64,000 bases of DNA from positions 353,946 to 417,945 of the forward strand of contig NZ_QLKS01000001.1 of the NCBI RefSeq assembly GCF_003350005.1, read 5' to 3'. Shown one piece after another: positions 8,982-21,098 of this stretch. Under the pieces are notes generated by a model that did not search any database, had not been told where the DNA came from, and worked only from the letters and a program-made list of their open reading frames with translations. This stretch comes from Psychrobacter proteolyticus (GTDB lineage Bacteria > Pseudomonadota > Gammaproteobacteria > Pseudomonadales > Moraxellaceae). The position numbers were made by a program, and so were the translations under genes. Each line of letters begins with the position of its first letter. Position 1 is the stretch's first letter.

Positions 8982-9611
8982 ATGATTCGCTTACATCATC
9001 TCAATCAATCACGTTCATTACGTACGCTATGGCTCTTAGAAGAGCTAGGCGTTCCTTATGAAGTAGTCAGCCATCAGCGCGATGCCAAAACTCATTTAGC
9101 ACCAGACTCTCTAAAAGCTGTACATCCACTCGGTAAGTCTCCGGTTATCGAAATGGATGGACAGATTTATGCTGAGTCAGGTGCCATCACTGAGTTATTG
9201 ATTGAACGGTTTGCGCCAGAGCGTCTGCGCCCTGCTACAGGAAGCTCAGACTATGGCTACTATCTACAGTGGATTGATTTTGCAGAGAGCTCGCTCATGT
9301 TGCCGTTAATGCTTGAGCTATTTACTAATAAAGCAGGCATCAATGACAATGAGTTTTTAAACGGCTATATCGAGACAGAAAAAACCAGATTGTTTAAGTA
9401 TCTGGATACTTCGGTTGAAGGTAAGTCGTTCATTGTGGGTGATAAGCTAAGTGGTGCTGACTTTATGTTGTCATTTGACTTAATCATTCTCGCTAAGCGT
9501 CAAAAACTCGACGCCTATCCGCATATCAAAAAGTATGCTGAAAAGCTGGCCGGTCTTGATAGCTATCAGCGGGCGATGCAGCTAGAAGCAGAATATGATG
9601 AATCAATTTAG
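8982..9611 (+). CDS. Glutathione S-transferase
   Basis: 209 aa with a two-domain GST layout. The N-terminal thioredoxin fold begins IRLHHLNQSRSLRTLWLLEELGVPYE; Ser10/Ser12 region residues are candidates for the catalytic hydroxyl. The glutathione gamma-glutamyl site is LGKSPVIEMDGQIYAESGAI (about 47-66). The helical C-terminal domain includes FIVGDKLSGADFMLSFDL. It conjugates or transfers glutathione in the cytosol. It is the last gene before a strong terminator and completes an aldehyde/electrophile detoxification series; substrate unknown. Confidence 0.88.
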   Translation: MIRLHHLNQSRSLRTLWLLEELGVPYEVVSHQRDAKTHLAPDSLKAVHPLGKSPVIEMDGQIYAESGAITELLIERFAPERLRPATGSSDYGYYLQWIDFAESSLMLPLMLELFTNKAGINDNEFLNGYIETEKTRLFKYLDTSVEGKSFIVGDKLSGADFMLSFDLIILAKRQKLDAYPHIKKYAEKLAGLDSYQRAMQLEAEYDESI

Positions 9612-10012
9612 TATTTGGTATTAATTAATACTATGCTGTTAGTCAAAATTCTACGTAGTAATTGCCTGCCCAATTTTTTGGTATACAAAAACAGCTCTGT
9701 ATAGAGCTGTTTTTTATGCGTATAGCATTTTTGCTTGTTGCATCGTTTGTTTTAATGTTCGTTAAATTGCATGAAATACTGCTATATCTTTATTCAGCAG
9801 CGCCAATGAGTTACGCGCTAATGACAAAAGCGCTGTAGAAATTATGATAAAATATGCCCTACATTTCTTGTGTTATCTTTCCAGTTTGACCAGCATTTAT
9901 ATCAGTAACTCCACTGTGTTTTAAGCTATGAACATTCATCGTACTGACCTGATTTTGTGTCTGGAATCTATTCTATGCCATTCTATTTCCTTATACAGAT
10001 TATGGTACGTCC
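9612..10012. other. Intergenic region upstream of the MFS gene
   Basis: 401 bp without a gene. It holds the GST terminator at 9687 and then AT-rich sequence. A 4-codon mini-ORF (ATG at 10001, ATGGTACGTCCATGA) ends by overlapping the MFS start codon, and no clear ribosome site precedes the MFS ATG. Nothing else is evident. Confidence 0.4.
9687..9716 (+). terminator. Rho-independent terminator after GST gene
   Basis: AAAAACAGCTCT / AGAGCTGTTTTT has a GTAT loop and a T-run of six, 76 bp after the GST stop. Confidence 0.9.
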
Positions 10013-11701
10013 ATGAGTAACGAATATCAGTTTAAGCCCCACGAACAACCGATAATGGTAGGCTCTCCTGCCAATCCTGATCATCCTGCACGCCGTAAAT
10101 TATTTTACTTACTGATTGGAATTTTCGTTGGTCTCACAGCTAGCCTCCAAAACGGTCTACTCGTTGCAAATCTTACTCAAATTCAGGGTCAACTGGGCTT
10201 AACACCAGCCGAAGGTGGTTGGATATCTGTTAGCTACAATATGACCAATGCCTGTATCACCGTTCTGCTGTACAAAATTCGCCAACAATTTGGCATGTCA
10301 CTCTTTAGCAAAATCACTCTGTTCTTTTTATTGGCCGCCACCAGTCTACAGTGGCTGATCAGCAGTCACTTGTTAGACACACCTAATATTAGCATTGAGC
10401 CCTATTATTTAGAGATTGTCGCTAGGGGACTTAGTGGTATGGTGGCAAGTGGTATGACCGTATTGGGCTTGTTTTATTGTCTTCAGGGTATGCCAACCGT
10501 CAAACGTACTAGTGGTCTCATATTGGGTTTTGGTTTGGTACAGTTTGGTATTCCATTATCACGTGTCATCTCGCCCTACCTCGCCATCGACGGTCAGCTT
10601 GAAAACTTATTTTTATTTCAATTTGGTCTGGCGCTGATTTGTTTTGGGCTGATTAATATATTAGAGCTACCACCAGGGAATACAGAAAAAGTATTTGAGA
10701 AATTGGATTTTGTAAGCTTTGGTTTTTTCGCAAGTGGTCTGGCTGCATTGGCTGTCGTTTTGGTACAAGGTCGAATTTTATGGTGGACGACACCTTGGCT
10801 CGTCTATCCACTGATGATTGCTATCGTCGGGATTGGCATCGCGTTATGGATTGAGACGCATCGCAAAAATCCAATGCTCCAAGTACGCTGGATGCGTAGT
10901 CGCAATATTATTGCATTCATGGTGACGGGCGCTGTCATGCGGATTTTGCTATCTGAGCAAAACGTCGGAGCGGCAGGATTGCTCGCTAACCTCGGCTACG
11001 GTAACGATCAGCTGGTTACTTTTTATGCTGTTATTATAGCCGCCAGTGCACTGGCTTTGATTATTAGTATTTTTAGTACCAATGCGATGGATTTGCGCCG
11101 ACCTGTTATTTTTGCCGTGGCATTGATTGCCTTAGGTTCTTGGATGGATGTTGGTGTGTCTATTAATTCAGCGCCCTATATGTTTTATCTTAGCCAGTTT
11201 TTGATTGCCTTTGCTGCAGTCTATTTCATGGGGCCTTTGGTTTTTGAAGGGTTTTTGCGGGCTATTGGCAGTGGCCCTGCGTATATTATTAGTTTTTCAG
11301 TGATTTTTGGCATCTCCCAAACAGTTGGCGGATTGGCAGGTGCAGCGGCTATTCAGGCATTTACGACCATTCGTACACAGGTCCATTATGCAGATATGGT
11401 CAGCTCACTGAATTTGGGTGATCCTACGTTCAGCGCTCAAATTGCTGGTACTCGTAGTGTATTGTCAAACCAAACGACGGACGCAGCACAAGCGAATGTG
11501 GCCGCGATGAGCCAAGTGTTGCAAGGGATTCAGCGCCAAGCAACTGTCTCCGCTTATAGCGATTTGTTCTTTTTGATGGCCAGTTTTGCTACTTTCGTTA
11601 CAGCCATTTTATTGATCAACTATTTTTATAACCGTTACCACAAGCGCAATCCACTTGCTAAAGAGCTTGCCGTTATTGCAAAAATGCGTGAGTCAAAATA
11701 G
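10013..11701 (+). CDS. MFS drug/solute efflux transporter (EmrB/DHA2-like)
   Basis: 562 aa and strongly hydrophobic. A 28-residue cytoplasmic tail precedes the first membrane segment (FYLLIGIFVGLTASLQNGLLVA); about 12-14 segments follow. The motif GGWISVSYNMTNACITVLLY near 68-87 corresponds to the second-helix region of the DHA2 group. A long periplasmic-looking loop near 455-505 (HYADMVSSLNLGDPTFSAQ...) precedes the last segment, as in EmrB/FarB partners. It is followed 85 bp later by a HlyD/EmrA adaptor, so the two should form a tripartite pump with an outer-membrane channel encoded elsewhere. Substrate unknown. Confidence 0.85.
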   Translation: MSNEYQFKPHEQPIMVGSPANPDHPARRKLFYLLIGIFVGLTASLQNGLLVANLTQIQGQLGLTPAEGGWISVSYNMTNACITVLLYKIRQQFGMSLFSKITLFFLLAATSLQWLISSHLLDTPNISIEPYYLEIVARGLSGMVASGMTVLGLFYCLQGMPTVKRTSGLILGFGLVQFGIPLSRVISPYLAIDGQLENLFLFQFGLALICFGLINILELPPGNTEKVFEKLDFVSFGFFASGLAALAVVLVQGRILWWTTPWLVYPLMIAIVGIGIALWIETHRKNPMLQVRWMRSRNIIAFMVTGAVMRILLSEQNVGAAGLLANLGYGNDQLVTFYAVIIAASALALIISIFSTNAMDLRRPVIFAVALIALGSWMDVGVSINSAPYMFYLSQFLIAFAAVYFMGPLVFEGFLRAIGSGPAYIISFSVIFGISQTVGGLAGAAAIQAFTTIRTQVHYADMVSSLNLGDPTFSAQIAGTRSVLSNQTTDAAQANVAAMSQVLQGIQRQATVSAYSDLFFLMASFATFVTAILLINYFYNRYHKRNPLAKELAVIAKMRESK

Positions 11702-11786
11702 CTCACCTTATTATATTAATAATGTTTCACCCTATTCATTTATAGCCAGTCTATTTTAATATTTATTAAGAATTTAGGAGCATGTC

Positions 11787-13049
11787 ATGAGCCAAGAAAA
11801 ACCAAATGAGCTTAATCAAACACCTCAGACGTCCACTGGCGCTCCAGCAACAGACACACCTATAGCGTCCGATATAAGTAAAGAAGAGTCTGCTACAACC
11901 TCTTCGCCATCAGTAACTAAGACAGCACAAGATGAGGTAGAAAACAGTTCAGACAGCAATGAAACACCAATGCCGCCAAAAGAGCCGATACCCGATACTA
12001 CTGGTTGGTCGCCCAAGAAAAAATCCTATCTAAACTTAGGCTTATTAATTTTATTGATTGTCATTGGCGTGGCATTGATTTTGTATGCATGGAAGCTTCC
12101 ACCGTTCACCCCAACGGTACAGCAAACCAATAATGCTTTTGTCAAAGGTCAGACGACTATTATTAGCCCGCAAGTTTCTGGCTATGTCACCAAGGTAGCC
12201 GTGCAAGACTTCGCCAACGTAAAAGCTGGCGACTTACTCATAAAAATAGACGATCGAACCTTTCAGCAGCAGCTCGAACAAGCCCAAGCAAATACAGAGG
12301 TAGCTCTTACTAACCGTTCTACCAATGAACAAGATACGCAAACCAGTCAAGCACAAATCGAAGCACGTAGAGCTGATTTGTATAGTGCCAAAATCAATGT
12401 AGAAAGCGCGCGTGAAGATGTCAACCGTTATCAAGGTTTAGATGCTATTGGGGCAGTATCGAAAGCAGAAGTTGCTCACATCAAGGCGCAATTGGCTCAA
12501 GCACAAGCAGGTGTACAGCAAGCAGAAGCCAATTTACAGGCCGCCCAAGAAAACCGTGAAAAGACTAGTGGCAGTCGCTCATCGCTAGATGCAAATATCA
12601 AAAATGCTGAGGCAGGCGTCAAGCAAGCGCAAATCAATCTAGACAATACTATTATCACTGCGCCTGAATCTGGCCAGCTAAGCCAAGTCAGTGTCAAAGA
12701 AGGCCAATACGTCAGCGCTGGTACGCAGCTCATGTATATCGTACCAAAAGGCATTTGGATCATTGCAAACTTTAAGGAAACTCAAATAGCCAATATGGCA
12801 ATCGGCGAGCCTGCGACCATTCACGTTGATGCGCTTGGCGGTGCCAAATTTACGGGTCACGTGAGTAATATCTCGCCAGCGACTGGTAGCGAGTTTAGTG
12901 CTGCTGCAGCCAACCCTGCGACAGGTAACTACATAAAAATCGCTCAACGTATTCCTGTACGCATTGACCTAGACCAAAACCAGCCTGAACTTGCACGCTT
13001 ACGTCCTGGTATGTCAGTCTCAGTGGATGTCGATACCAATATTAAATGA
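11787..13049 (+). CDS. HlyD/EmrA-family membrane fusion (adaptor) protein
   Basis: 420 aa. An unusually long cytoplasmic N-terminal tail of about 77 residues, rich in T, S, P and E, precedes a single membrane anchor (LNLGLLILLIVIGVALILYAW, about 82-102). Then come NNAFVKGQTTIISPQVSGYV (lipoyl half 1), an Ala/Gln-rich coiled-coil hairpin (about 155-275), DNTIITAPESGQLSQVSVKEGQYVSAG (lipoyl half 2) and a beta-barrel domain. It bridges the MFS pump to an outer-membrane channel. AGGAG precedes the ATG. The tail is longer than in EmrA and probably disordered. Confidence 0.9.
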   Translation: MSQEKPNELNQTPQTSTGAPATDTPIASDISKEESATTSSPSVTKTAQDEVENSSDSNETPMPPKEPIPDTTGWSPKKKSYLNLGLLILLIVIGVALILYAWKLPPFTPTVQQTNNAFVKGQTTIISPQVSGYVTKVAVQDFANVKAGDLLIKIDDRTFQQQLEQAQANTEVALTNRSTNEQDTQTSQAQIEARRADLYSAKINVESAREDVNRYQGLDAIGAVSKAEVAHIKAQLAQAQAGVQQAEANLQAAQENREKTSGSRSSLDANIKNAEAGVKQAQINLDNTIITAPESGQLSQVSVKEGQYVSAGTQLMYIVPKGIWIIANFKETQIANMAIGEPATIHVDALGGAKFTGHVSNISPATGSEFSAAAANPATGNYIKIAQRIPVRIDLDQNQPELARLRPGMSVSVDVDTNIK

Positions 13050-13106
13050 AAGGTTGAATAAAAAGCTAAATAAAAAATAATGCCAAATAAGGTCAATAGC
13101 TAACGT

Positions 13107-13156
13107 AAAAAAGCCACTCTAGATACCAAAGAAATTGGATTTAGAGTGGCTTTTTT
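13107..13156. terminator. Bidirectional terminator between efflux operon and pdxH
   Basis: The arms AAAAAAGCCACTCTA (13107-13121) and TAGAGTGGCTTTTTT (13142-13156) are perfect, with A/T runs on both sides and a 20-nt loop. They lie between convergent genes. Confidence 0.88.
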
Positions 13157-13191
13157 AGTTTTGTATAATCTATAGCTTCAAACTACAGCAA

Positions 13192-13860
13192 CTATGGTAA
13201 TAAACGTTTGGTCGTCCAGCTTGTATTGCCTTCACTGTCATTACCGCCACTCTGCGTATACACAATTCGGTCATGCATCCGATTGGCGCGGCCTTGCCAA
13301 AATTCAATACTTTCAATCGTAATTTCATACCCACCCCAAAACCCTGGCGTTGGTACAGTAGTATTTTCAGGGTGCTCTGCTTGAAGCTGTTCAAACGTTT
13401 GCTCCATGACTTCACGATTGGCCACTTCACCGCTTTGCGGTTGACTGACCCAAGCGCCTACTTGACTATCATGGGGACGCTTTTGGAAGTAAGCAGCCGA
13501 TTTATCAGCAGCGATTTTAGCGATACTACCGCTGATACGGACTTGACGCTCTAGCTCATGCCAAAAGAATAACGCTTCGGCATTAGGGTTTTCTGCGATA
13601 TCCTGCCCCTTCGCGCTTTCATAATTGGTATAGAAAACGATACCTGTCTCAGTAATCTCGCGTAGTAACACAATACGGACGCTAGGCTTATTGTCTGCGC
13701 CACATGTCGCCAAACTCATTGCATAAGGCTCTTGCACCTTTTGCGCTAGCGCCTCATTCATCCAAGCTTTAAAAAGCTCGAATGGTGACGTTGGCACTGA
13801 CTGTTGGTCAAGCTCACCTTTCTCATATGAGAGGCGTTGGTCGGTAAAGTCCATGCTCAT
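13192..13860 (-). CDS. pdxH: Pyridoxamine/pyridoxine 5'-phosphate oxidase
   Basis: 222 aa, the normal length for PdxH, the FMN enzyme that oxidises PNP or PMP to pyridoxal 5'-phosphate. Motifs: SLATCGADNKPSVRIVLLRE (FMN-binding start), FYTNYESAKGQDI, ALFFWHELERQVRISG, and the C-terminal substrate site WGGYEI...EFWQGRANRMHDRI with the family's final residues RLLP. Start taken at 13860, two codons before an alternative Met; an AGGAACTGCC site lies upstream. It follows glmM on the same strand after 84 bp and may be co-transcribed. PLP supply is relevant to the Dat/Ddc enzymes elsewhere in the window, though there is no linkage. Confidence 0.95.
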   Translation of the reverse strand: MSMDFTDQRLSYEKGELDQQSVPTSPFELFKAWMNEALAQKVQEPYAMSLATCGADNKPSVRIVLLREITETGIVFYTNYESAKGQDIAENPNAEALFFWHELERQVRISGSIAKIAADKSAAYFQKRPHDSQVGAWVSQPQSGEVANREVMEQTFEQLQAEHPENTTVPTPGFWGGYEITIESIEFWQGRANRMHDRIVYTQSGGNDSEGNTSWTTKRLLP

Positions 13861-13944
13861 GGCAGTTCCTTATTTGAAAACTATAATGTTGTTGTCTTAA
13901 ATTCCAGTCATTATCTTAAATACCAGTTATTGTCGTAAATACTA

Positions 13945-15312
13945 TTAGCCTAGTACTGATTTTATAAGATCAGCCAAGTCATTAGCCATTACATCGCATT
14001 CAATTTCATCATCTGACTCTACCATCACGCGAATCATAGGCTCTGTACCTGACTGACGTATTAGAAGACGACCACGACCCTCTAGCGTTGCCTGTGCTTT
14101 GTCAAAAGCAGCAACCAACTCCTCATGTTTGAATGGGTTTTGCATTTGAGACAAACGTACATTGACTAGCTTTTGCGGCAACACTTCAAAACCTTCAACA
14201 AGCTCACTTAGCGCACGCTCTTTGGCTTGCATCACTGCCAGTACTTGCAAACCAGCAATGATAGCATCCCCTGTACGACTTTTGTCTAAGCAGAGAATAT
14301 GACCAGATGGCTCACCGCCCAATATCCAGCCATTAGCTTCTAAATCCTGCATCACATAACGGTCACCCACCTTTGCGCGAGTAAATTGGATGTCTGCATC
14401 CTTTAGTGCCAGCTCTAATCCCATGTTACTCATGAGGGTACCCACTACACCTTCAGCTTTGACTAGACCTTGGGTAGCAAGCACGTATAAGATACCATCG
14501 CCGTCGACTAGCTTACCCGTCTCATCAACCATTACGATACGATCGCCATCACCATCTAATGCAATACCGACATCTGCTTCATGCTCAAGCACGGCCTTTT
14601 GCAAACTTTCAGGATGGGTAGAACCACACTCAGCATTGATATTGATGCCATCTGGCGTATTATTGATGGCAATCACGTTTGCCCCCAACTCGCGCATCAC
14701 TCTAGGTGCTACGCTATAGCCCGCGCCATTGGCACAATCCACTACTACCGTCAGATGACTGAGGTCATATTGATAAGGGAAGCTGCCTTTGCAAAATTCA
14801 ATATATCGACCTTTTGCATCATTAATACGATTGTTCTTACCTAAATTTGCAGGATCAAGAATAGGCATCATAGCAACGTCACTACTAACGTCATTCATAA
14901 TTGCCGTCAATTTATCATTAATTGCAGTTTGCATCTCATCAGTAATTTTTTTGCCGTCGCCTGAGAAAAACTTGATGCCATTATCATAATAAGGGTTGTG
15001 CGAGGCTGAAATAACCACGCCAGCATCTGCATTAAAACTACGGGTCAAATGCGCAATCGCTGGAGTCGGCAATGGACCAAGCATATAAACATCAACACCA
15101 GCCGCATTAAAACCTGCTTGTAGTGCCCCTTCTATCACATATCCTGAAAGACGCGTATCTTTACCAATCACCACACTTGGCTTACGCGTAGGATTTTCAT
15201 TTTTTTCTATGAGAACAAGCCCAGTGACGTAGCCCAATTTTAAAATAAAATCAGGTGTAATAGGCAATTCACCAAACTTTCCACGAATACCATCGGTGCC
15301 AAAATAGCTCAT
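13945..15312 (-). CDS. glmM: Phosphoglucosamine mutase
   Basis: 455 aa and collinear with GlmM, which isomerises glucosamine-6-phosphate to glucosamine-1-phosphate for peptidoglycan and LPS precursors. It starts [14 protein letters not shown]. The phosphorylated serine is Ser104 in [14 protein letters not shown] (101-114). The metal loop DGDGDR and the sugar-binding GGEPSGH and [14 protein letters not shown] motifs are all present. The ATG at 15312 has a GAGGAACACATA site. It lies downstream of guaB on the same strand, beyond the guaB terminator, so it probably has its own promoter. Confidence 0.97.
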   Translation of the reverse strand: MSYFGTDGIRGKFGELPITPDFILKLGYVTGLVLIEKNENPTRKPSVVIGKDTRLSGYVIEGALQAGFNAAGVDVYMLGPLPTPAIAHLTRSFNADAGVVISASHNPYYDNGIKFFSGDGKKITDEMQTAINDKLTAIMNDVSSDVAMMPILDPANLGKNNRINDAKGRYIEFCKGSFPYQYDLSHLTVVVDCANGAGYSVAPRVMRELGANVIAINNTPDGININAECGSTHPESLQKAVLEHEADVGIALDGDGDRIVMVDETGKLVDGDGILYVLATQGLVKAEGVVGTLMSNMGLELALKDADIQFTRAKVGDRYVMQDLEANGWILGGEPSGHILCLDKSRTGDAIIAGLQVLAVMQAKERALSELVEGFEVLPQKLVNVRLSQMQNPFKHEELVAAFDKAQATLEGRGRLLIRQSGTEPMIRVMVESDDEIECDVMANDLADLIKSVLG

Positions 15313-15396
15313 TATGTGTTCCTCAAGTCAAAAAATAAAAGGCCAAACGTATACGCAGGCAATACTATTGTTGTAATAATCTGTTTCTGTATTTTA

Positions 15397-15438
15397 CAAA
15401 AAAAACAGCCAACAATAACAGAGCATTGTTGGCTGTTT
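15397..15438 (-). terminator. Rho-independent terminator of guaB
   Basis: On the minus strand AAACAGCCAACAAT pairs with ATTGTTGGCTGTTT and is followed by a run of eight T. It lies 86 bp after the guaB stop. Confidence 0.92.
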
Positions 15439-15523
15439 GTATCTTAAGCTCGCTGCAACCTTACGTCTCAGCTGATTTTAATACGATGCAAATACAGAAC
15501 AGAGAAGCATTTTACGAAACGAT

Positions 15524-17014
<1,491 letters not shown>

Positions 17015-17264
17015 TTATTTTGATGGGTAGGAGCTAAGGGTCAAGCGTATTAATCATTGCAGCTGCATGCACAGTGCCGACTCATCACCAACCACTCAGT
17101 TATCCTATAAAAATAACGCCACATTATAACAAATAAGTGCCTCGCTGACACACTATATTTGTCAGATTATTTTACACAAATGAGTCTTTAGCGATAGCAG
17201 TCATACTTCAAACCATTAATAACTTCTTTTCAAGGCTTGCAAAGCCCATCGCTATTTCCAATTC

Positions 17265-19250
17265 CTATTCGCCTTTTGTTAACGTAAAACGCTCTGTGGG
17301 TAAATACTTGTTTTGCTGCGCATGCAAGTAGCCCAGCATTTGCTCTCGTATCTCACAGGCCAGCGTCCATGCTTCTATAGGTCCTACCGATGAAACAGCG
17401 CCGCGCAGTTGAATGGTGTTTTCTGTCACCTCAACCACATACATTTCAGGCTCTGTTTTGTCGTCCCAAAGCTTATTAGACTTGACCATCGATATAAAAT
17501 TTTCTCGAATAGCACCAATATCCGCACCATAATCGATATACAAAAACACAGGACAAGTCTGATGCACTTCCGTGTGTGACCAGTTCTCTACTCGTTCAGT
17601 AATCAGTTCGCGCATCGGCACAATCAATCGACGCTCATCCCATGTCTTTAACACTGCATAAGTATAACGCAGATCTTCAACAGTACTAAAATTGCCATCC
17701 ATTATCACACTATCACCAATTCGCACTGGCTGCGTTACTGCTACCTGTACACCAGCAATGATGTTCCCTAATATTGGTTGAGCAGCGATACCAAGCACCA
17801 CCCCAGCAATACCAGCGGAGGTTAATAACGTCTTGCCGAGACCTTCCATATTCGCAAACTCGCTCAGACCTATCCATATACTACCCAACACCATTACAAA
17901 TATAAAAACACGGCGAAATATCGATACATAAGTTCGACGACGGCGCACTTTATCAAAATGCTCTTCTCCTAAGTTTTCAATCTGCATGTCTTGATAGCGA
18001 TTGGCAAAAAAATTGATAACACGTATGCCAAGCCACATGGCACTTGATACCAGTCCAATCCAAATAAGTGGACGAATCGACGACGCTACCGCATCCAAAT
18101 AAGGAAAGCCACCTGAAACTAAGGTAAAAACAAGTGAAAAGCTGATCGTAAAAGTTAATGGCACAGTGAGTTTACTAACTAAATCTGCCACACCGTTGGT
18201 ACTACCGATATACATGCGATATTTTTCAACATCAATATAACGACTGATAAGCTTTTCTGTGCCTTTACTGAGTAACCATCCTACGCCCATGGTCAATAAG
18301 AAAAACAGTATTAATGCTGAAAACTCCCATAAAGCAATTCCAAAAAACTGTAACTTCAACCAAGTGGGCAAGTAACGTTCAAATTCTGCTGGATGATATT
18401 GTTCATAAAGATTTTCGATATTATCCACTGTCTGCGCAGAAAACACCCAAACGGGTGCTCTATCACCTACTCGAACCCGCTGCAAATAAATAGGCACTCG
18501 TCGCTCTCGATAATCCACATAACCCAGCTTAATAGACCGTCTAGCAATACCCATAACACTACTATTGTTACCAAGAGGTGGTTCAATAAGACCGTCAGGA
18601 CGATCTGGCATGTCATCAAATACATACAGCTCTTTTTGAGACAACAAAAAATCTAACTGCTTAGTCAAATCAATCGCACGATTTTTCTGGTTCTGCTCCT
18701 CAATCAAGTTCATATTAAGCGCGTAACCTGCTAGGTCATACTGCTGCTTCATTACTGCAGATTGAAAGAACTCTAAAGTCGCGAGCGGCGTTGCTAAATT
18801 TGGTGATTTAGACAGCGGTGGCAATCCAGCATTGAGTTTGCTGAGTAAATAATAGCTTTCACTATACTCTCCCGTTAGTTCTGCGTTGCCTTGCAAGGTT
18901 CCCGCTTGTTCTACTGCATTACGCTCGGTAGGATCAAAGATCTCTTCAGTAATACCAGAGACACTAATACTTCCATTTTTGATGGTGTTAACTTGTTGAA
19001 CTGCATACTCAACAAAATTATCAGGTTTACTAGAAGGCTGTTTTGTTTGATCGCTTACGTTTTGCCCACTCTCTCTCTCTGCTGCATGAGCAGGCACGTA
19101 AATGATATTCAAAACCACAATACTAGCGCCTAGTAGCCATCGTAAAACGTGATGCTGTAGACCGTAGTATTTTTGGTCTAAGCGGTGGTCACAGTCTGAA
19201 CTAATGATGCCATCATGATCGTTCATAGGGTTACGTTTAAGAGTATTCAT
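17265..19250 (-). CDS. Mechanosensitive ion channel of the MscS family, large variant
   Basis: 661 aa. A signal-like hydrophobic segment (VLRWLLGASIVVLNIIYVPAHA, about 35-56) is followed by a 240-residue periplasmic domain. Membrane segments follow at about 305-325 (FSALILFFLLTMGVGWLL), 350-385, 395-415 and 440-460. The pore helix plus MscS core run from about 470 (TLLTSAGIAGVVLGIAAQPILGNIIAGVQVAVTQPVRIGDSV). The beta domain has DLRYTYAVLKTWDERRLIVP, a well-known MscS signature. It would relieve hypo-osmotic pressure at the inner membrane, with the periplasmic domain possibly sensing the envelope. The ATG at 19227 (MNDHDG) is an alternative start. Convergent neighbours are absent; it stands alone between guaB and cysS. 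Confidence 0.88.
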   Translation of the reverse strand: MNTLKRNPMNDHDGIISSDCDHRLDQKYYGLQHHVLRWLLGASIVVLNIIYVPAHAAERESGQNVSDQTKQPSSKPDNFVEYAVQQVNTIKNGSISVSGITEEIFDPTERNAVEQAGTLQGNAELTGEYSESYYLLSKLNAGLPPLSKSPNLATPLATLEFFQSAVMKQQYDLAGYALNMNLIEEQNQKNRAIDLTKQLDFLLSQKELYVFDDMPDRPDGLIEPPLGNNSSVMGIARRSIKLGYVDYRERRVPIYLQRVRVGDRAPVWVFSAQTVDNIENLYEQYHPAEFERYLPTWLKLQFFGIALWEFSALILFFLLTMGVGWLLSKGTEKLISRYIDVEKYRMYIGSTNGVADLVSKLTVPLTFTISFSLVFTLVSGGFPYLDAVASSIRPLIWIGLVSSAMWLGIRVINFFANRYQDMQIENLGEEHFDKVRRRRTYVSIFRRVFIFVMVLGSIWIGLSEFANMEGLGKTLLTSAGIAGVVLGIAAQPILGNIIAGVQVAVTQPVRIGDSVIMDGNFSTVEDLRYTYAVLKTWDERRLIVPMRELITERVENWSHTEVHQTCPVFLYIDYGADIGAIRENFISMVKSNKLWDDKTEPEMYVVEVTENTIQLRGAVSSVGPIEAWTLACEIREQMLGYLHAQQNKYLPTERFTLTKGE

Positions 19251-19327
19251 GTTTTAAAAATCACCAGTCTAGAAAGAGAATGTCTGTAAAAGATATATTC
19301 ATGCTGCTTTAACCTAATTCAGTAAGC

Positions 19328-19355
19328 AAAAAAAGCCAGCCTAAAGCTGACTTAA
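19328..19355 (-). terminator. Terminator of cysS
   Basis: On the minus strand GTCAGC-TTTAG-GCTGGC (one G-U pair) is followed by seven T. It lies about 50 bp after the cysS stop. Confidence 0.75.
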
Positions 19356-19404
19356 TTTATTACAAGATTTGTAGCTATTTACTATATAAACGGCAAAAAT
19401 TATT

Positions 19405-20865
19405 TTAAGCTCGTCGCCATGTCGTGCCAGCACGGCTATCTTCGAGCTCAATACCCGCCTCTTTTAGTTGCTCACGTATCTCATCAGCACGGGCAAAGTT
19501 TTTGTTGGCTTTAGACTCTGCACGTTCGATAATCAAATTATCAATAACCGCATCGGTTAGACCGTCTTCTGCCTGATCACCGACCACTGCTTGCAAAAAC
19601 TGCTGCACTGGCTGCTGTAAAATATTTAATACTTGCGCCAATGCTTTTAGTTGCTGTGCCAACTGCCATGCGGTGTCGACGTCTTCTGCTTTAATGGCTT
19701 TATTGATATCACGAGCCAATCCGAATAAGACGCTGATGGCGGTCGAGCTATTAAAGTCGTCATTCATCGCCTTGATGAAGTCTTGTCCAACCGCGCTATT
19801 ATAAGCTTCAGCCACCAAATCTTCATTGATTACGATTGACTGTCCTTTTTGCTGCTCAGCCAATTTTAGTGCATTATACAGTCTGCTTAGGCTATTATGC
19901 GCTTCATCTAAGGCGCTATCAGAGAAGTTAACTTGGCTGCGATAATGGCTCGATAATAAGAAAAAACGCACCGTTTCAGGTAAGTACTTTGCCATCACAT
20001 CGCGAATGGTAAAAAAGTTGCCCAATGATTTAGACATCTTTTCGCCATCGACATTGATAAAACCAACATGCATCCAGTTACGTGCATACTCACAACCAGT
20101 TGCTGCCTCAGACTGCGCGATTTCATTTTCATGATGCGGGAACTGTAAGTCATGACCACCGCCGTGAATATCAAAGGTGCTACCTAAGCACTTAGTCGAC
20201 ATCGCTGAACATTCAATATGCCAGCCTGGACGCCCTTGACCCCATGGTGACGCCCACTGCGGCTCGTCAGGTTTTGCCGCTTTCCATAGTACAAAGTCAA
20301 ATGGATTGCGTTTATCATTCTCAACTTCGACTCGCGAACCTGCCTGCATATCGTTCAGATTGCGCTTAGATAATTTACCATAACCGTCAAAGCTATCAAC
20401 AGCATAGTAGACGTCACCGTTATCGCCTGCATACGCGTAGTTGCCAGTGACTAGCGTCTCAATCATATTCTGCATATCGTCGATATGATCGGTCGCACGT
20501 GGCTCAGCATTTGGCATCTCGCAACCAAGGGCAGTCGCGTCTTCATGCATTGCTTCAATAAAGCGCTGCGTCAATGTACCAATCTCTTCACCGTTTTCAG
20601 CAGCACGGGCAATGATTTTATCATCGATATCAGTGATATTACGTACATAGTTCACGTCGTAACCCAAGCGCGCTAACCAACGAACGACCATATCAAAACC
20701 GACCATCACTCGCGCATGACCAATGTGACAATAGTCATAAACGGTCATGCCGCACACATACATACCAACCTGCCCTGCTTTGAGTGGTACAAACTGACGC
20801 TTGCTGCCAGTCAATGAATCGTAAATGGCAAGTTGGGACATCGCATCTGCAAGTGGTGTGGTCAT
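19405..20865 (-). CDS. cysS: Cysteinyl-tRNA synthetase
   Basis: 486 aa class I synthetase that charges tRNA-Cys. The zinc ligand Cys38 in [18 protein letters not shown], the HIGH motif (47-50), WHIECSAM with another zinc Cys, the [15 protein letters not shown] zinc/adenylate region and the KMSKSLGNF loop are all present. The C-terminal helical domain ends with the family pattern [29 protein letters not shown]. The annotated start is 10 residues longer than some homologues; an inner Met at 9 (MSQLAIYDS) is an alternative start. Confidence 0.97.
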   Translation of the reverse strand: MTTPLADAMSQLAIYDSLTGSKRQFVPLKAGQVGMYVCGMTVYDYCHIGHARVMVGFDMVVRWLARLGYDVNYVRNITDIDDKIIARAAENGEEIGTLTQRFIEAMHEDATALGCEMPNAEPRATDHIDDMQNMIETLVTGNYAYAGDNGDVYYAVDSFDGYGKLSKRNLNDMQAGSRVEVENDKRNPFDFVLWKAAKPDEPQWASPWGQGRPGWHIECSAMSTKCLGSTFDIHGGGHDLQFPHHENEIAQSEAATGCEYARNWMHVGFINVDGEKMSKSLGNFFTIRDVMAKYLPETVRFFLLSSHYRSQVNFSDSALDEAHNSLSRLYNALKLAEQQKGQSIVINEDLVAEAYNSAVGQDFIKAMNDDFNSSTAISVLFGLARDINKAIKAEDVDTAWQLAQQLKALAQVLNILQQPVQQFLQAVVGDQAEDGLTDAVIDNLIIERAESKANKNFARADEIREQLKEAGIELEDSRAGTTWRRA

Positions 20866-21098
20866 AGTAAAAAAGCCTTGTAACGTAAATAAAATAGAGA
20901 AATGTGAAATCTAAGCCGCGGTGTATGAATAAGCCATACCAACAACTGTGACTATAAATTAAGCAAATAAAAAAATTCAGACCAAAAAACGTCGTGATAT
21001 AAAACGTAACCCATTATCTTAGCGAAAACAGGCGTAAAATACTACAATGAGCGTGCAACTAACGCTATTCAATCATAAAAACCGTTAAGGATGTAAAG

